The position numbers were made by a program, and so were the translations under genes. Shown piece by piece: positions 1 through 11,947 of a stretch of 64,000 nt of DNA. Source of the DNA: Craterostigma plantagineum (taxonomy: Eukaryota > Streptophyta > Magnoliopsida > Lamiales > Linderniaceae); contig JAPQWV010000649.1 of assembly GCA_027422505.1 (NCBI GenBank), positions 186,001 through 250,000 of the forward strand, written 5' to 3'. Position 1 is the first letter of the stretch. Each line of letters starts with the position of its first letter. A model generated the notes under the pieces. It was given only the letters and a program-made list of their open reading frames with translations, ran no database searches and was not told the origin of the DNA.

Positions 1-3000
1 CCAAGTAGCGAAACTGAGGACGCAGGGAAGAGATGGCAATATGTTGTTGATAAGCAAAAGCACAGTATTCAACCGTTTGATCCCATGCTGTCCATTCTGC
101 CTGGGGAAGAAGACCACCAACTGGCTGAAATGTTTCCCAACTATATAATTGGAAGTTTGGTTGTGGTGCTTCCGCAGAAGCTTTTGTTGAAGAGAATCCA
201 TCATCCTTGGTACCGAAAGAAGAATTGGGACTGAATCCATATCCAGAGAGAGGCATAGACTGAAACATTGAAATAGCTGTGGCAGCCACGTGGCTTATCC
301 TCCTTGATATTCGATAGGCAACGCCCAACAGTGTTCCTCCGTGCAAGCCAATGACTGGTTCACCACGGCTACCGACAGACCTCATTAAAATGTTTGATGT
401 TCCATCATCAAGTAATATACGAACCTGAACACTGGCAGATGATGCAGTGGAAGCTGCCGCTGCAGCTGCCTGTGCAGCGGCTGCTGCAGCTTCCTTTGCT
501 TTCTTGGATGAGCTGCCTTTGGGAATTATAGGCATTCTTGGAGGCAAGGCAGACTCTAACAGTGCAAACCTGTCTCTACAAGTGTCCCATGCCAAACATC
601 TTGCACTGCCTGAATCAACAATTGACCAGTCACTGACCTTATATATTGAGAAGTAGGGAATATCAGGCCACACAATGGCAAGAAACCTGCAGATGGAAAT
701 GTAGGAATAAATGTGTTTTTAGAATTTAATGATATATTACGACTAAAAATAAACGACAGAGTTAAGGTGCTCTGTTACGCAGCATATAAGTCGTTTGCCC
801 CTACCACATAATGAATGAGGGTCTACTTACTTTCCTGAACTGCTCACAGAAAGGACTGAATATGAATCATGTGGAACAGGAGTTGTAATATGCTTTTTAA
901 TTTGTTTCACTTGTATTTGCTCTTGTGCGTCTCCTCTGACTCGTCCTGCATCATTCAAAGATGCATTGCTTCCAAGAGCGGGATTAACAGTATTAGACAA
1001 TTGAAATTGCAGCAGTTTCAATTCCCTCTCGACGACATATACAGCAGCATGCTCTCGATTCCCTGGAGAAGTTGGCAATGAAGCCACAGGCGGGAGCGAC
1101 TTGGAATCAAATTCACAGAGGAGCACACCAATATTGGTTCCAGTTGCAACAAGATGGGGTTGTAAAGGATGTGCAACCATGGAATAAACCTATAACAGAT
1201 ACACGTTCTGAGCCGTAACGAAATTGTCACCCTTCATATAACCCAGAATGTAGTATTAAATGGTAAACTTCATACCCTGAGCTTTTTATGAGAGGCGAGC
1301 AACTGCGGAGGAACTAAAGATGACAATTCACATAATGGCCTTGTAAGCGCTGAATATGTGGGATGCTCGATGGCCCTGCAAAAACATTTCGTGGAAACTC
1401 AATGCTAACTATTAAAAACTTTAGTTGAGCAGAATACTCTAAAAAGAAAGTTAATACAAATCTCAGGGTTATACACATGCATACCATATGTGAGAATCCT
1501 TTACACATGTCAAAATGTCGAGATTTGGAGCACGGGGATGGCACCAAGATGCCACACTATGGCAAGCCAATTTTGAGACTGGCTTAATTTTGCGCAGTTC
1601 CTAGAAGAAAATGTGTTCCGCGTATAATGAACAAGTTTGATTCATTATTTTAATGAAAAGAAACAAATTAATTAGTCAACTCATCAACAACCTTAAATGA
1701 AACTGTATCCCAGATCGCTAAAGTCTTGTCTACACCAATCGTAATCAGTCGTGGAGGAGCACCAATCACACGAGCAAGCTCAAAAGCAACAACTCCACCA
1801 TCATGTGCCTGAGAGAAACATAGTCCAATGGTAGGGGTATAAGCCTCACTCACTGAAGCCAACATAGTGAGCAAGAAACTGTTGTTCATCAATGATAACA
1901 GAGACAATTATACAGCAGCAGCAGAGAAATAAAAATACAGCAAACAAAGACCCTTACTTTCAAGCTCAACTTGGGGGAAAGTTCTCGCGAATCTTGACCG
2001 TAATCTGCACTCCAAATAACAAGTAAGCCATCGCTACCACCAGAAACCAAGAGAGCCTAAATCAATACAAGTGATCCAAATTATGTTAATTGAAAACTAA
2101 ATATAACAGGTGAATGCTAATTAAATCGCCATAAAATAGATTGAGCATACAGCTCAAGAACTACCTCTCCAGATGAAGCCATGAAAGTCATCAAACAAGA
2201 AATTGATCCTTTATGACCTCCTGTATATCTTCGAGCAAGCTGGAAACATAAAGATTCAAATGACATGACTCTGCTTCATAGTTTGCACTTAACTTCACAA
2301 GTGAATTTTGTAAATTAGAATTTATGTGTTTGTGTATATATGTATATGAAAACCTTCCAAGTTAACATGGAAAGAACTCTAATAACACCATCAGAGCCAC
2401 CAAATGCAACAAGAGGGCCATCATTAGCAGTTGATCGACAAAGGAACTCCATACTGCCAAGAAAGAAACTGTCAATTGTTTACTGAGAGGTCCCTATATT
2501 CCAGTTTATTTTTTCACACTCATGAGAAGAAAAAAGAGCTAATTTTGTTATACCAACCATTGACACTTTTAGCATCAAATATTTGAAATAATAGAAGGTA
2601 ATGGACAAAGTGAATTAGGAAAACTCATTCAACAAAGCTCCTAATACCAATAAAATTGTAGCAAAAAATTCGGGAAAAGCGTCATAACAAGGACTTAACA
2701 CTAGATCCATTGGTGGAAAGTGTAATATTATTCCATGAGAATCATCTTTAAAATATTATCACATATAACGTTAAGAAAACGACGGCCTACAGTTGACCTG
2801 TGATACAATTCTTAATACTGACTTGTCAGAAACAAACATCCAGTTTTAAATCCTCCATGAATTTGAGAAGCCCTGATTTAATTAGATAACAATGTCATCA
2901 GTATTTAGATAAATGCATTTGAATGGACTGCAACGGTCATCTCTCAAACGATGAAAGAGGATTACTAGTTTGTCCCATTGCAAGAAAAACTTGTGTTTCC

Positions 3001-4506
3001 TGAGAAACCTAGTACATAATATTCCAACCATGTAGATACCTCACAGAAACTTTTGAGAACGTCATAAAGAAGAGCACGGATCTAAATAATATAAGCAGTT
3101 TAAAAGTATTAACAGATTTAGCACTTGCCATAGGAGGGATTTATTGTCCAAATCCTGCTTTGGTACATCACGGCCCCGCATTGTCACCAAATCTAAAAAG
3201 ATAGCTTTGTTCTCGCAGCATATGACAAGAAAATGGCGTCCTTTGGTGAGGGAGCAGGTGTACTGAATGCAGTGATATTGCTAACAGCCGTTGGAGCCTC
3301 AGCAGCCGCAGAGCGATTACGCCAATGTTGCCAATAGTGTGCATCATCATCGTAAAAGCTAACCTGCTTCACACTTGAACAATGTGATACATGATCAGGC
3401 CCTGATTTAAGAAAACATCAATTAGAACAAATTATGCACAAGGCATGGACATTTACCTCCCACCACGTATTGCTTCTGCAGGTTTTCCTTTAAGGTCTAA
3501 ACAGCAGAATGAGAATTTGTCAGTAACCCAGACTCATATTCCAAAACGTATGAAACTGAAAAATATAAACTATAATTTAACAAATACAAACGAATTTCAT
3601 AAATTATTAGACCATTCATGATAAATTTTAACCACTAGATCCATTAAATGATTAACATTTGCACGTTATTCCAACAAACCAACTACCACTAAAAAACATA
3701 CACACCACTTAAAATAAAATTCACTTCACCAAAGCATCTCTCCCGTTCAGTTATTCAAATTTCAATCATGGAGAATAGCAAGGAAAACAACAACCGCGCT
3801 TTTATATCATTTTCAACAACAGCTATTTGCGCTTCATTTTCCAACTGAATCTTTTTTAAACTTCAACTCCAATTGTCCTAAAACCATTTTTCAGTTCTTT
3901 TTCATTCCTAACACAATCAACGTCGTTTTAATCACTTTCACTTTCATGTCCAGTGACCGATTCTCAACCTGATAATCATTTCACGCTCCATAAACAGGAG
4001 CAGATCCCCAGCTCTCACCAATAGCAAGCAGTGCCTCATTCTCCAACTTGCTTTCAGACACTAACAGAATCATTCATAAAACTAGGCCGATTAATCTACG
4101 ATCCAGATCCTTTTCTTTTTCACAATCCTATCAAATAGATCAAACACAACCATGCCATCGCCACCAAAAAAAGACAGAACAAAATATGCAGAAGTATTTA
4201 CCAGTTTCTCCTTCCGCGAGCTTCTCTAGTTTTGCACCGACCAAACGCCTCTCATCCACGCCCCCAGCTTTCAGCTCATAGATCACCTTAACGCAGAACC
4301 AAACGCCGCCCATAGAGAAAAATCATAATAACCCACAACCCACTGAATAAATCAAAACATGCGAAATAACTTACCTGGCGGTGTTCCCAATTCCAAACGG
4401 ATACGTGATCCGATGCATCGGCAGTGACGAGCCACGGGTTGGTGGGGTGGACCTGAATCTTCACGATCTTATCGTTCGTAGGACGAAACGCCCTCAATCG
4501 AAGCAT
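1..4506 (-). CDS. TWD40-2: TWD40-2-like WD40 protein, TPLATE complex subunit (partial, one apparent frameshift)
   Basis: Twelve exons read on the minus strand: 4375-4506, 4202-4286, 3457-3496, 3129-3373, 2354-2453, 2165-2239, 1958-2056, 1692-1808, 1485-1600, 1276-1375, 831-1189 and 686 to beyond base 1. About 718 N-terminal residues are present; the rest lies left of the window. The start is ATG at 4506 (MLRLRAFRP). WD40 blades are visible, for example HPTNPWLVTADASDHVSVWNW, GGSDGLLVIWSAD and GVDKTLAIWD. A poly-alanine run (KEAAAAAAQAAAAAA) lies near 440-500. I recognise this as the plant family containing Arabidopsis At5g24710 (TWD40-2), a subunit of the TPLATE adaptor complex acting in clathrin-mediated endocytosis at the plasma membrane. 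Odd points: intron 4 has a GC donor (3127-3128), and exon 4 changes frame near 3247, as if one base of an AA pair were missing. All other exon phases fit. An assembly error or a mutation are both possible. The symbol comes from family recognition. Confidence 0.85.
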
Positions 4507-5010
4507 TTTGAGCTACAAAATCTCAGCAGTATTGCTCTAGTCTTATGACTCGAATCCGATATCAAGATCATCAAAGAGCCTGTCTTCCTTAGTGAGGTGC
4601 TGGACGAGTATCGGTCGGATCTGTCTGATTAGATGCAGTCAGTCACACGGCTCTAGTACTGCGTTGATAATAAATCCGACATTTAGTCGTGGATTATGCC
4701 GAGGCCCAATACGTGATAAGCCAGATGAGCCCAATACTTGACCCATTAATGATTTAGATGAGTGAACGAGCCAAGTTTTGAAGATACATATCTATTCTAT
4801 TTTACTAGTTTTTGCCCGTACAATGCACGGGTCATAATTATCTATAATTATTTGAAGTCGATTATACAACTTAATTAACCATTTTTAATTAACTAATTAA
4901 AGAATTAATTTTTAAAACATGGGTTGATTAGTTTTTAGAGTGTTGGGTGGTTTTATCAACCTCTTAATAAATAATTAATTAAAAAAATTAATGGACATGA
5001 CACGTGTCAA
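4507..5010. promoter_or_regulatory. Upstream region of the TWD40-2-like gene
   Basis: The 500 bases left of the hAT element contain the probable 5' leader and promoter of the minus-strand WD40 gene. They become AT-rich after about 4790. I see no clear TATA box, ORF or RNA gene. The last eight bases, cgtgtcaa (5003-5010), are the left target duplication of the adjacent hAT element. Confidence 0.35.
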
Positions 5011-5547
5011 TAGAGATGTCCGGACCCGCCTTGGACCCGCCCCGAAATTACCGGGTTTTACCCGATAATCCGGGTCTCGGGGTGGGTCCCGGGTCTCAAA
5101 AGAAGAAACCCGGTCGGGTCCGGGGCGGGTCCCGGGTCTGGCATACCCCGCCCCGAGACCCGGCCCGAAACCCGCCCCGGAAATATATATATTATAATTG
5201 AATTCGTAATTACGTATTATATAGAATTATTGCTAATATTATGAATAGAAAATTTGTTGGTCTTATGGTAGATGCTTGGTATTATAAATGTAAGGTCGCG
5301 GGTTCGAGTCTTAATCACTACATTTATCCATTTTATCTTTTAAAAAATAAAAAGAAAAGAAAAAAATAAAAAACATCAATATAAACGGGTATGACGGGTT
5401 GGACCCGCCCCGCTCGGGTCTGACCTGGGGCGGGGCGGGTCTAGACCCGAAGCGGGGCGGGGCGGGTCCCGGGTCTGGGAAAAAGTAAGCGGGGCGGGTC
5501 TCGGGTCCGGCAAAACCCGCCCCATACCCGCCCCATTGCCATGCCTA
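5011..5547. mobile_element. Non-autonomous hAT element, 537 bp, with 8-bp target duplication
   Basis: The element is bracketed by perfect 8-bp direct repeats cgtgtcaa at 5003-5010 and 5548-5555, the duplication length typical of hAT transposons. Its ends are short inverted repeats (tagagatgtc at the left; the complement of atgccta at the right). Inside each end, about 130-160 bp of GC-rich sequence is built from repeated GGGTCCCGGGTCT and GGCGGGT words in opposite orientations, flanking an AT-rich core. No transposase is encoded, so it must have been moved by an enzyme made elsewhere. The terminal words match the common plant hAT ends that read TAGGGATGGCAA. Confidence 0.88.
5255..5375 (+). 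repeat. tRNA-like, SINE-like segment inside the hAT element
   Basis: The segment resembles a degenerate tRNA gene: a D-arm-like ATGGTAGATGCTTGG near 5266 and a B-box-like GGGTTCGAGTCTT near 5299. An A-rich tail (taaaaaataaaaagaaaag) ends near 5370. A tRNA-like head plus an A-rich tail is the layout of a short interspersed element. It sits in the AT-rich core of the hAT element, so it is either a nested SINE or a captured tRNA piece. I do not see a complete cloverleaf, and no amino acid can be assigned. Confidence 0.45.
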
Positions 5548-5599
5548 CGTGTCAACACCACAAGAAAACTAAATTTAAATGTATATATAGGATTAAGTC

Positions 5600-6400
5600 T
5601 AGCTCTGGTTAAACTATCACTAATTCAACTAATTTGGTCCGTCTATTATAACCATATCTCATCTACAAAATAATAATAATTTTTAAAAACATAATATAAA
5701 ATTAAAAAAGATAACTGCTCACTATCCATTGTTTTAAAAAATAATAAAAATATTAATAAAAACTATAAAAAAATCACCCACTATCTTTTCCTGTAAATAT
5801 ATGGTATGTAATTTTATTTTCTTATTTCTACCCTCAATGAATTACTATTATGCATTAATTTCATATAAATTATATTTCTCTTCTATATATTTATAAAAGA
5901 TAAGTTATATTTAAAATTATAATTTTCACTATGTATTTTAGATAAAATTAATATGATATATATGTATATGCACTCTGCAGGAATTATTAGTCAGTAATTC
6001 CTTCGCACTCAAATGCGTGTGCATCTACATATATATTATTTTATTTATTTTATCTAAAATACATAATGGAAATTATAATTTAAATATGATCTCTTTATAA
6101 ATATATAGAAGAGAAATATAATTTAATATGAAATTAATGCATAATAGTAATTCATTACAGGAGGCAAATGAGAATATAAAATTACTACCAAATTTTGATT
6201 TACAAGAAAAGATGGGTATTTTTGTTATAGTTTATTAATATTTTTATTATTATTTTAAAACATTGGATAGTGGGTAGTTATCTTTTTTAATTTATATTAA
6301 TTCTTAAAAAGTAATTATTATTTTTGTAGATGAGATGTGATTGGTCAATAGACAGGCTAAATTAATTAAATTAGCGGCAGTTTCTGTTATGCTTTAATAA
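5600..6400. mobile_element. AT-rich fold-back (long inverted repeat) element
   Basis: Two arms of about 350-390 bp read as imperfect reverse complements. In the left arm a stretch near 5830-5940 (tattatgcattaatttcata, tctatatatttataaa) reappears inverted at about 6050-6160. The outer parts match as well: catctcatctacaaaataat near 5650 against its complement near 6310-6340. A spacer of about 60 bp, including cactctgcag, separates the arms. There is no coding capacity. The structure fits a fold-back or long-TIR MITE. I could not identify a convincing target duplication, so the exact ends are uncertain. Confidence 0.6.
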
Positions 6401-6909
6401 AATAGAATAGACCACATGTAGTTTTCCACCTCATGAATCATGATAATGGATTCAACCTTTATTGATTACAATTCAAACCCTAACGCCCAAATTCAATTCC
6501 GTGATCGAAACCCATTTCAATCGGCCAGTTACACCGTTAATTTCTGGTACGGTTCAATTATTTTTTTCTTTGGGTCTTTCTTTGAATTGTACTAATATGT
6601 GTCAATTTGGGGCTGGGTGCCCCGTACGCAGAGCTGTGGATTCTGACATGGTTGTTCCGCGTGTACGTGAATGTGCTTCGTTTTGGGTCCTTGGACCCTT
6701 TAAGGCCCGACCTTAGAATACGGAGCTTGCCCTGTTTTTCATTCATCTGCATTGCGATCGAGATTTTTTATTTTTGTACTAGTTGATATTTGTGAACTGA
6801 TGGTTATTAATTTTAGCGTCTTGTTTTTTTTTTTTTTTTTTTTTTTTTTGAGTTTGAAGACCGAGGAAAAACTGTAATTGATTTACCTGAGAGGTGAATT
6901 GATGATATA
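6401..6909 (+). promoter_or_regulatory. Promoter and 5' leader of EPL1
   Basis: The 500 bases before the EPL1 start lie between the fold-back element and the ATG at 6910. A long poly-T run (about 6823-6849), probably in a leader intron, is the most striking feature. A short open frame at 6462-6716 crosses this area but has no recognisable homology, and I treat it as leader sequence. Confidence 0.4.
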
Positions 6910-9900
6910 ATGAGTAGGCTGTCGATCAGGCCTCGACCGCTTGACATCAACAAGAAGCTGCCCATTTTAAAATCCCTCAAGGATTTTGAGGATGATGATG
7001 GTCCAACTTCTACCCGAAATTCCCAGATACTGCGTCTGGCCTCAGAGGTTGAGACTGAGATGCAGGTTCAACAAGAATAGAATACACCATTGAAATTATC
7101 AATTTTTAAACTTTATACCAATTGTAGCATCTTCCCTTATTCCATGGTCATTGCTGCACTTATGTCTCATTTGAATACTGGAGATTTATCGTCTGAATGA
7201 TTGATGTCCAATACGTTCCACCTCCACGTAGAATTTTTAAGCATGCATCATTTCCAACAGGTAGAGGTGAAGTTCATTGTCATTAGCTCTAATTGGCATC
7301 TGAGCTGTTAGAGTGTAGATAAGTACTCTTTTGCATCTGACACCTATCCTAATACCATAACATCATTCTTTCACTGACCAAAGCCTTGTATATGACAGTG
7401 AACCATCAAGATGTTATTGTTTTTGTCCGCCTTTTTTCTCTGTAATTGACTTGGCTAGTTCTGGTCTATAAATTGTTTTGCTTGATACCACATATGATAG
7501 GTACAACCAACACCCAGCAAAAAACTTGCTTCAGAAATACCTACCCCTCAGTTTATAGTGGTTGACACGTATGAAAGGGACTATTCTCGGACCTTTACCC
7601 AACCGGCCTCATACCTGCGCGGTAGAGGAGGTTAGTTAATCACATGTTCCTGATAGTTGTATAGTTTTTTCCTTAATTCTGTACGACAAATTCACAATTT
7701 AGCTTCTTACTGACAGTGAGGGCTGAGATTGGAGATTTTGTTGAGTATGACCTCGATAACGAGGATGAAGATTGGCTTCAAGAGTTCAACAAAGAAAGAA
7801 AAACTCTTGCTCCTGAAAAGTAATTATTTCTCACTATATGTGTTGCCTGAGGAACATTTATTTTGTTTCCGTTATCTGTTGCATTTCTTTATTAACCTAA
7901 CAGTGATAATTTTCTCTACCATCTACGCATCATTCTTTTTATGAATTGCACTACTACTTTTCCAATCGTCAATGAATATTGGATGATTCTTTGTATGTTG
8001 AAACAATCCCTAGTCCCTTCCCTACTTTAAATTGCAGTCATGTCGGTTGCTCTTTTTTGGTTGAACAACTCCTGATACATATAGTTCAAAGTTATACTTT
8101 TAATTTATTATTATTGGATGATAGATAACTTGGAAATACTACCTCCCTAGCTTGAGGTGATTTAGCTTTGTGATGAGAGCTTAATAATTATACATTCCCT
8201 CAGCAATTTGAGGTAGTGTCATGTTGTTTGAACTCTAATAGTCGCCTCTCACTTCTCAGCAGGAAGCGAGGGCTTTCTTTCATAATTTGACATCATATTT
8301 GTATGTCTTTAGGTTGGAGGAAATTATATTTAAGTTGGAGGTTCTAGATCATAAGGCTCGCGAAAGAGCAGGAATTATAACTCCGACACTTGGCTCTCCT
8401 GTTCCAGTAATTTTAACTTTTGATGCTGCTGTTGAGGTGAAAATTATTGTTTTGTGGCATTCCGAATATCTTTCCATTGACTCTGAGATCGTGTGACGAT
8501 GCATTCGTTGATCTACATATTACTACACTTTTTCTTTCTTTCTTTCTTTCTTTCAGCCATCTAATGGAACTGTTGTTGATTGGGCGTTTATTCAAATTAT
8601 AAAATTTTGATTCTGGAACGTTATCATGCTTAAGTGCTATTCAAATCTTTATCTGTTCTTTCTTTTGGGTATTTTCTTGTTGCTTGGTTACAAGAATTTG
8701 TAACTCGCCACATGTATTCCAGGCATTGCAATCGCTTTCCATCAGATATGGAGCTTTTCAATCTATCTATACATACTGGAAGGAAAAGGTGTGCTTCAAA
8801 CTTATTGTCGGTTGTCATGATTTTCAGAAATTTACAGTTAAAACTACTGAACCTTATACCAGATCAAAAGAACTGTCTGGGTTTTAGAATGTTGAATGCT
8901 TTTGAAAAGCAATATTTTATAAGTATATAGAATTTGAGAACGTTCAAACCACCTTATATTTGGTTTATCCTGTTACCAGGAATAGAAAATCAAATTGGAT
9001 ATGTTATTCTTTTTAATCTACAAAAAATGACGAGATATATAAAATAGGAAGAAGTTAAATAGGAGTTAGAGTTGATGTTGACATTGACTTATCAAATTGG
9101 AAGTCTGTAGTCAAGGAAGAAATCATTTTATTGGAAGAACACGGCCAGTTTCTCCAAACAAGTATCAGTTCACAATACCAACTGCGGTTTCCACAAGCTT
9201 TTGAAAGTCAATCTTTTTTAGGGTAGCCTAGTTATATGTTCCTAATGTATTGGACTCATGGACTGGGTCATGGTTCAACAGCTCCACTGGTGTTCTGATC
9301 GGCTTGTCAAAATAGTGCCTTAACACAGCTGTTATTGTTCTTTCTTACCAGTTATGGTGGCTGTAATATTTTTCATATTGGTTTCAATGAAATGGTTCAT
9401 AAAATAATTATTGTTGTTGGCTTTCTTATTCACCAACTTCAGCAAAATTGCATGGTAGTCCTGAGCAAGAATCTTTGACGAAGACAAATCATTGAATTTA
9501 GAAAGAACTTTGGTCTTTGTTAAAAGAAGTGCTGAATATGCTGTCGATATTGTTACATATTATCGTTGGTCCACTGGCTTTTTTATGTTTCCGTTTACAA
9601 TGCTTTATATTCTAACTGTCTTTCTCTTTCTCAGCGTGGGCGATGGCAAAAACCAATTCTAAGACGGTTGCAGGTAGGTCTATAATTACATATTCTGTTC
9701 CGTAAATTGTCATGTTTTTCATTCATACTACCATTCGGTTGTTTGTATACTACGGCAGTTTGACGGTCTTGGAGTCTTGTCATGAAATAGCTATGACTTG
9801 GTAGTCACTTGCTTTCCCTTTGTTATATGAGATAAAAAATTCACTGATCCCATCAAAAAGAAAAATGAAAAAAGGGAGAACCTCAATCTTTTGGATTAGG

Positions 9901-10374
9901 AGTTCCAGCATGCCATTGCTGCTTGCGTCACCGATTGTTCGCGTTCTTTCTATCCTTTTTGGTCAAGGCTATAATGATTTTCTTTTTCTAGTAAGTATAT
10001 GTACTTGATTGTAATGTAACAAAACTCCTGTGAATTTATTTACAGCCTCCTCCGCCTGTCAATGATACAAATCCATACAATGTTTTCAGGCCAAGGGAGA
10101 AAGCTCACAGGCTTCACACTAGAAGGGTATGAAATAAGTTGTCAGCTGGTTCCATCAGATACTTGTAAATCATTAAATTGTTTCTAGATGGTTAACTATG
10201 CGCCCGGGTTAATATTGTCGTAACAATCCCAATTTGCTGGAATTTGCCTACCACGTTCTCATCCACAACACATTTTGTTTTTCCTTTTGGAAACAGATGC
10301 AGCGGAGGGAAAACAACATGCAATCATTTGAAAAGCTTCGTCAGGTGAACCACCAATATAGACATGTATCATAT

Positions 10375-10407
<33 letters not shown>

Positions 10408-11362
10408 AATATGCATCTATCAATCACTTGGTTTATTTTGGTTTTTGATTCAAAATCCTTAGGTCAGACGCAACCTGGATCAGGCAAAACAAATTCTTGA
10501 TTCGCTGATCAAGGTACTGTTCATGAGGTTAATATTTTAAAATTACATCTTTACTTTTACGATAGAAGCACCAAAAAATGTGATGTAGAGAGAAGAGAAA
10601 AAAAGGGAACTTTTGGAGAGTGAGGTTGCCCTCCAAAGAATACAAATGAAGTACAAGGTTAGCATCAATCATGCTTGTCCTACAATGGGTTGCTCGCATG
10701 TATTGTCTGAACCGTAACCGTCAAGAATCTATAAATTTAGGGTATCGTAATGCAACTGAATGGCGCCTCTGAAAACTCTTATGATCTTTGCAGCATGAAA
10801 CTGGGCTTGTAGCCGATTCTTTGGCCTTTTCTGGACTACATTCGTTTCCCAAGGTTGTGTCAAGTGAAGAAGAGCTATTTGATTCTGATGATGTGGTCTA
10901 TAGCCAACCCCACACACGACCTGCTCTAGTACAACGTTCACATTTCCCAGAATCAAAGCCAGTAATAGTCCCTCCAGTTAACGCACGGCGAGAGCCTAAA
11001 AGACGTGTACCTCAGAATTGGCTTCAAAAGCTGGTAAAGCTGTACTCTCAACAGTTATTTTCTCAAAGATAATTTTGAGATAGTAAATGGATAACGCACT
11101 GGAAGCAGCATTGTTCTTTCCGTTCTCCGTGGTTTGACATTTTAATTTGTTTCAGGATCCAAAGGAACCAGTTTTGCTGTTCACAAAACAGCTGCTTCCT
11201 GATAAATTAGCTGCTGCAGGGATCGTGCCTCCCTCAGGAAGTAGTAACTCTGCCCGTCCATCCAATTTCCGAGGAAGGATGGGGCGTGGGGGCAGAATTG
11301 TCTTTGATAGGTGGAATCCGCTGTTGCATTTGCCAATCAACTATGCCAAACACAATATGTAA
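6910..11362 (+). CDS. EPL1: Enhancer of Polycomb-like protein (EPL1), 437 residues, intact
   Basis: Twelve exons with consistent phases and GT...AG borders: 6910-7065, 7501-7630, 7717-7819, 8313-8436, 8723-8788, 9635-9673, 10046-10126, 10297-10344, 10463-10513, 10589-10657, 10794-11033 and 11156-11362. They total 1314 bp including the TAA stop. The start MSRLSIRPRPLDINKKLP and the block DLDNEDEDWLQEFNKER are signatures of the EPL1 domain. Later come PPPPVNDTNPYNVFRPRE, a basic coiled segment (MQRRENNMQSFEKLRQ) and a C-terminal RGRMGRGGRIVFDRWNP. The length is close to what I recall for the Arabidopsis EPL1A/B proteins. In yeast and plants EPL1 is the scaffold of the Piccolo/NuA4 histone H4 acetyltransferase in the nucleus. 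It is divergent from the TWD40-2-like gene, with two transposons between them. Exon 1 could use a nearby alternative donor; the other borders are secure. Confidence 0.92.
10374..10407. repeat. CA/TA microsatellite in an EPL1 intron
   Basis: A (CA)n run followed by a (TA)n run lies in intron 8 of EPL1, between the exons ending at 10344 and starting at 10463. Confidence 0.85.
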
Positions 11363-11760
11363 TGTGCTTCCCAAACCTCGATTGTCAGCACATCCTTGAT
11401 CGAAGAACCTGGCCTTGATGCTGTTGGTCAAAGAGTTGGAAGTTTATGCCTCTATTTTTAAAGAATTAAGCTCGGAAACTTTCCGAGTTCTGCAAATGTT
11501 TTTGGCATTTGAAAGGGCGGGTAATTTACTGGGGAAGGAACTTTACACGATGTAGTATTTTTGGTAGGATTGTATGTGCTGCCTATGCTTATGTTGGCCC
11601 TGTACTATTTTATTAGTCATTCTGGTCTCGGTAAGTAGCTGTTTGTCGCGTTCTTGCAATATTAAGGGGAAATGTACTATTGTGATAATAGCTACGGAAG
11701 TGCCCTGATTGTTGTAAATTAAATGCGTAGTACTATTTATTTACCCAAGTGAAAAAAAAA
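11363..11760 (+). other. Probable EPL1 3' untranslated region
   Basis: Non-coding sequence after the EPL1 stop. It ends near an A-run (about 11751-11764), which could mark the polyadenylation area or a genomic A-tract. No other gene is visible before the DedA-like remnant at 11948. Confidence 0.4.
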
Positions 11761-11947
11761 AAAAAGATTTCGATCAAGCATTTCACGGCTTCAAGATCGG
11801 GCTGCCTTACTTTCACAGGCTGCATGGCGCACAGACTTGTCATTGTCTGGTCGTCTTTATAATATGAACAATGCGATCAAAATTCAAACAAGTTGATCGT
11901 GTGCGGAGACAGTCCAATCATTTACATTAGTAAATCGCTGCTGCATC

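Noticed and set aside
5255..5330. Functional tRNA gene
   Set aside because: Only D-arm-like and B-box-like parts match. I cannot form an acceptor stem or a clean anticodon arm.
6462..6716. Small upstream protein gene before EPL1
   Set aside because: No homology recognised; it sits in the presumed leader and promoter region and overlaps a minus-strand shadow of similar length.
8537..8608. Extra EPL1 exon after the (cttt)n tract ending in cag
   Set aside because: It would put a TGA in frame soon after, and the conserved ALQ... exon at 8723 joins directly to 8436 in phase 0.
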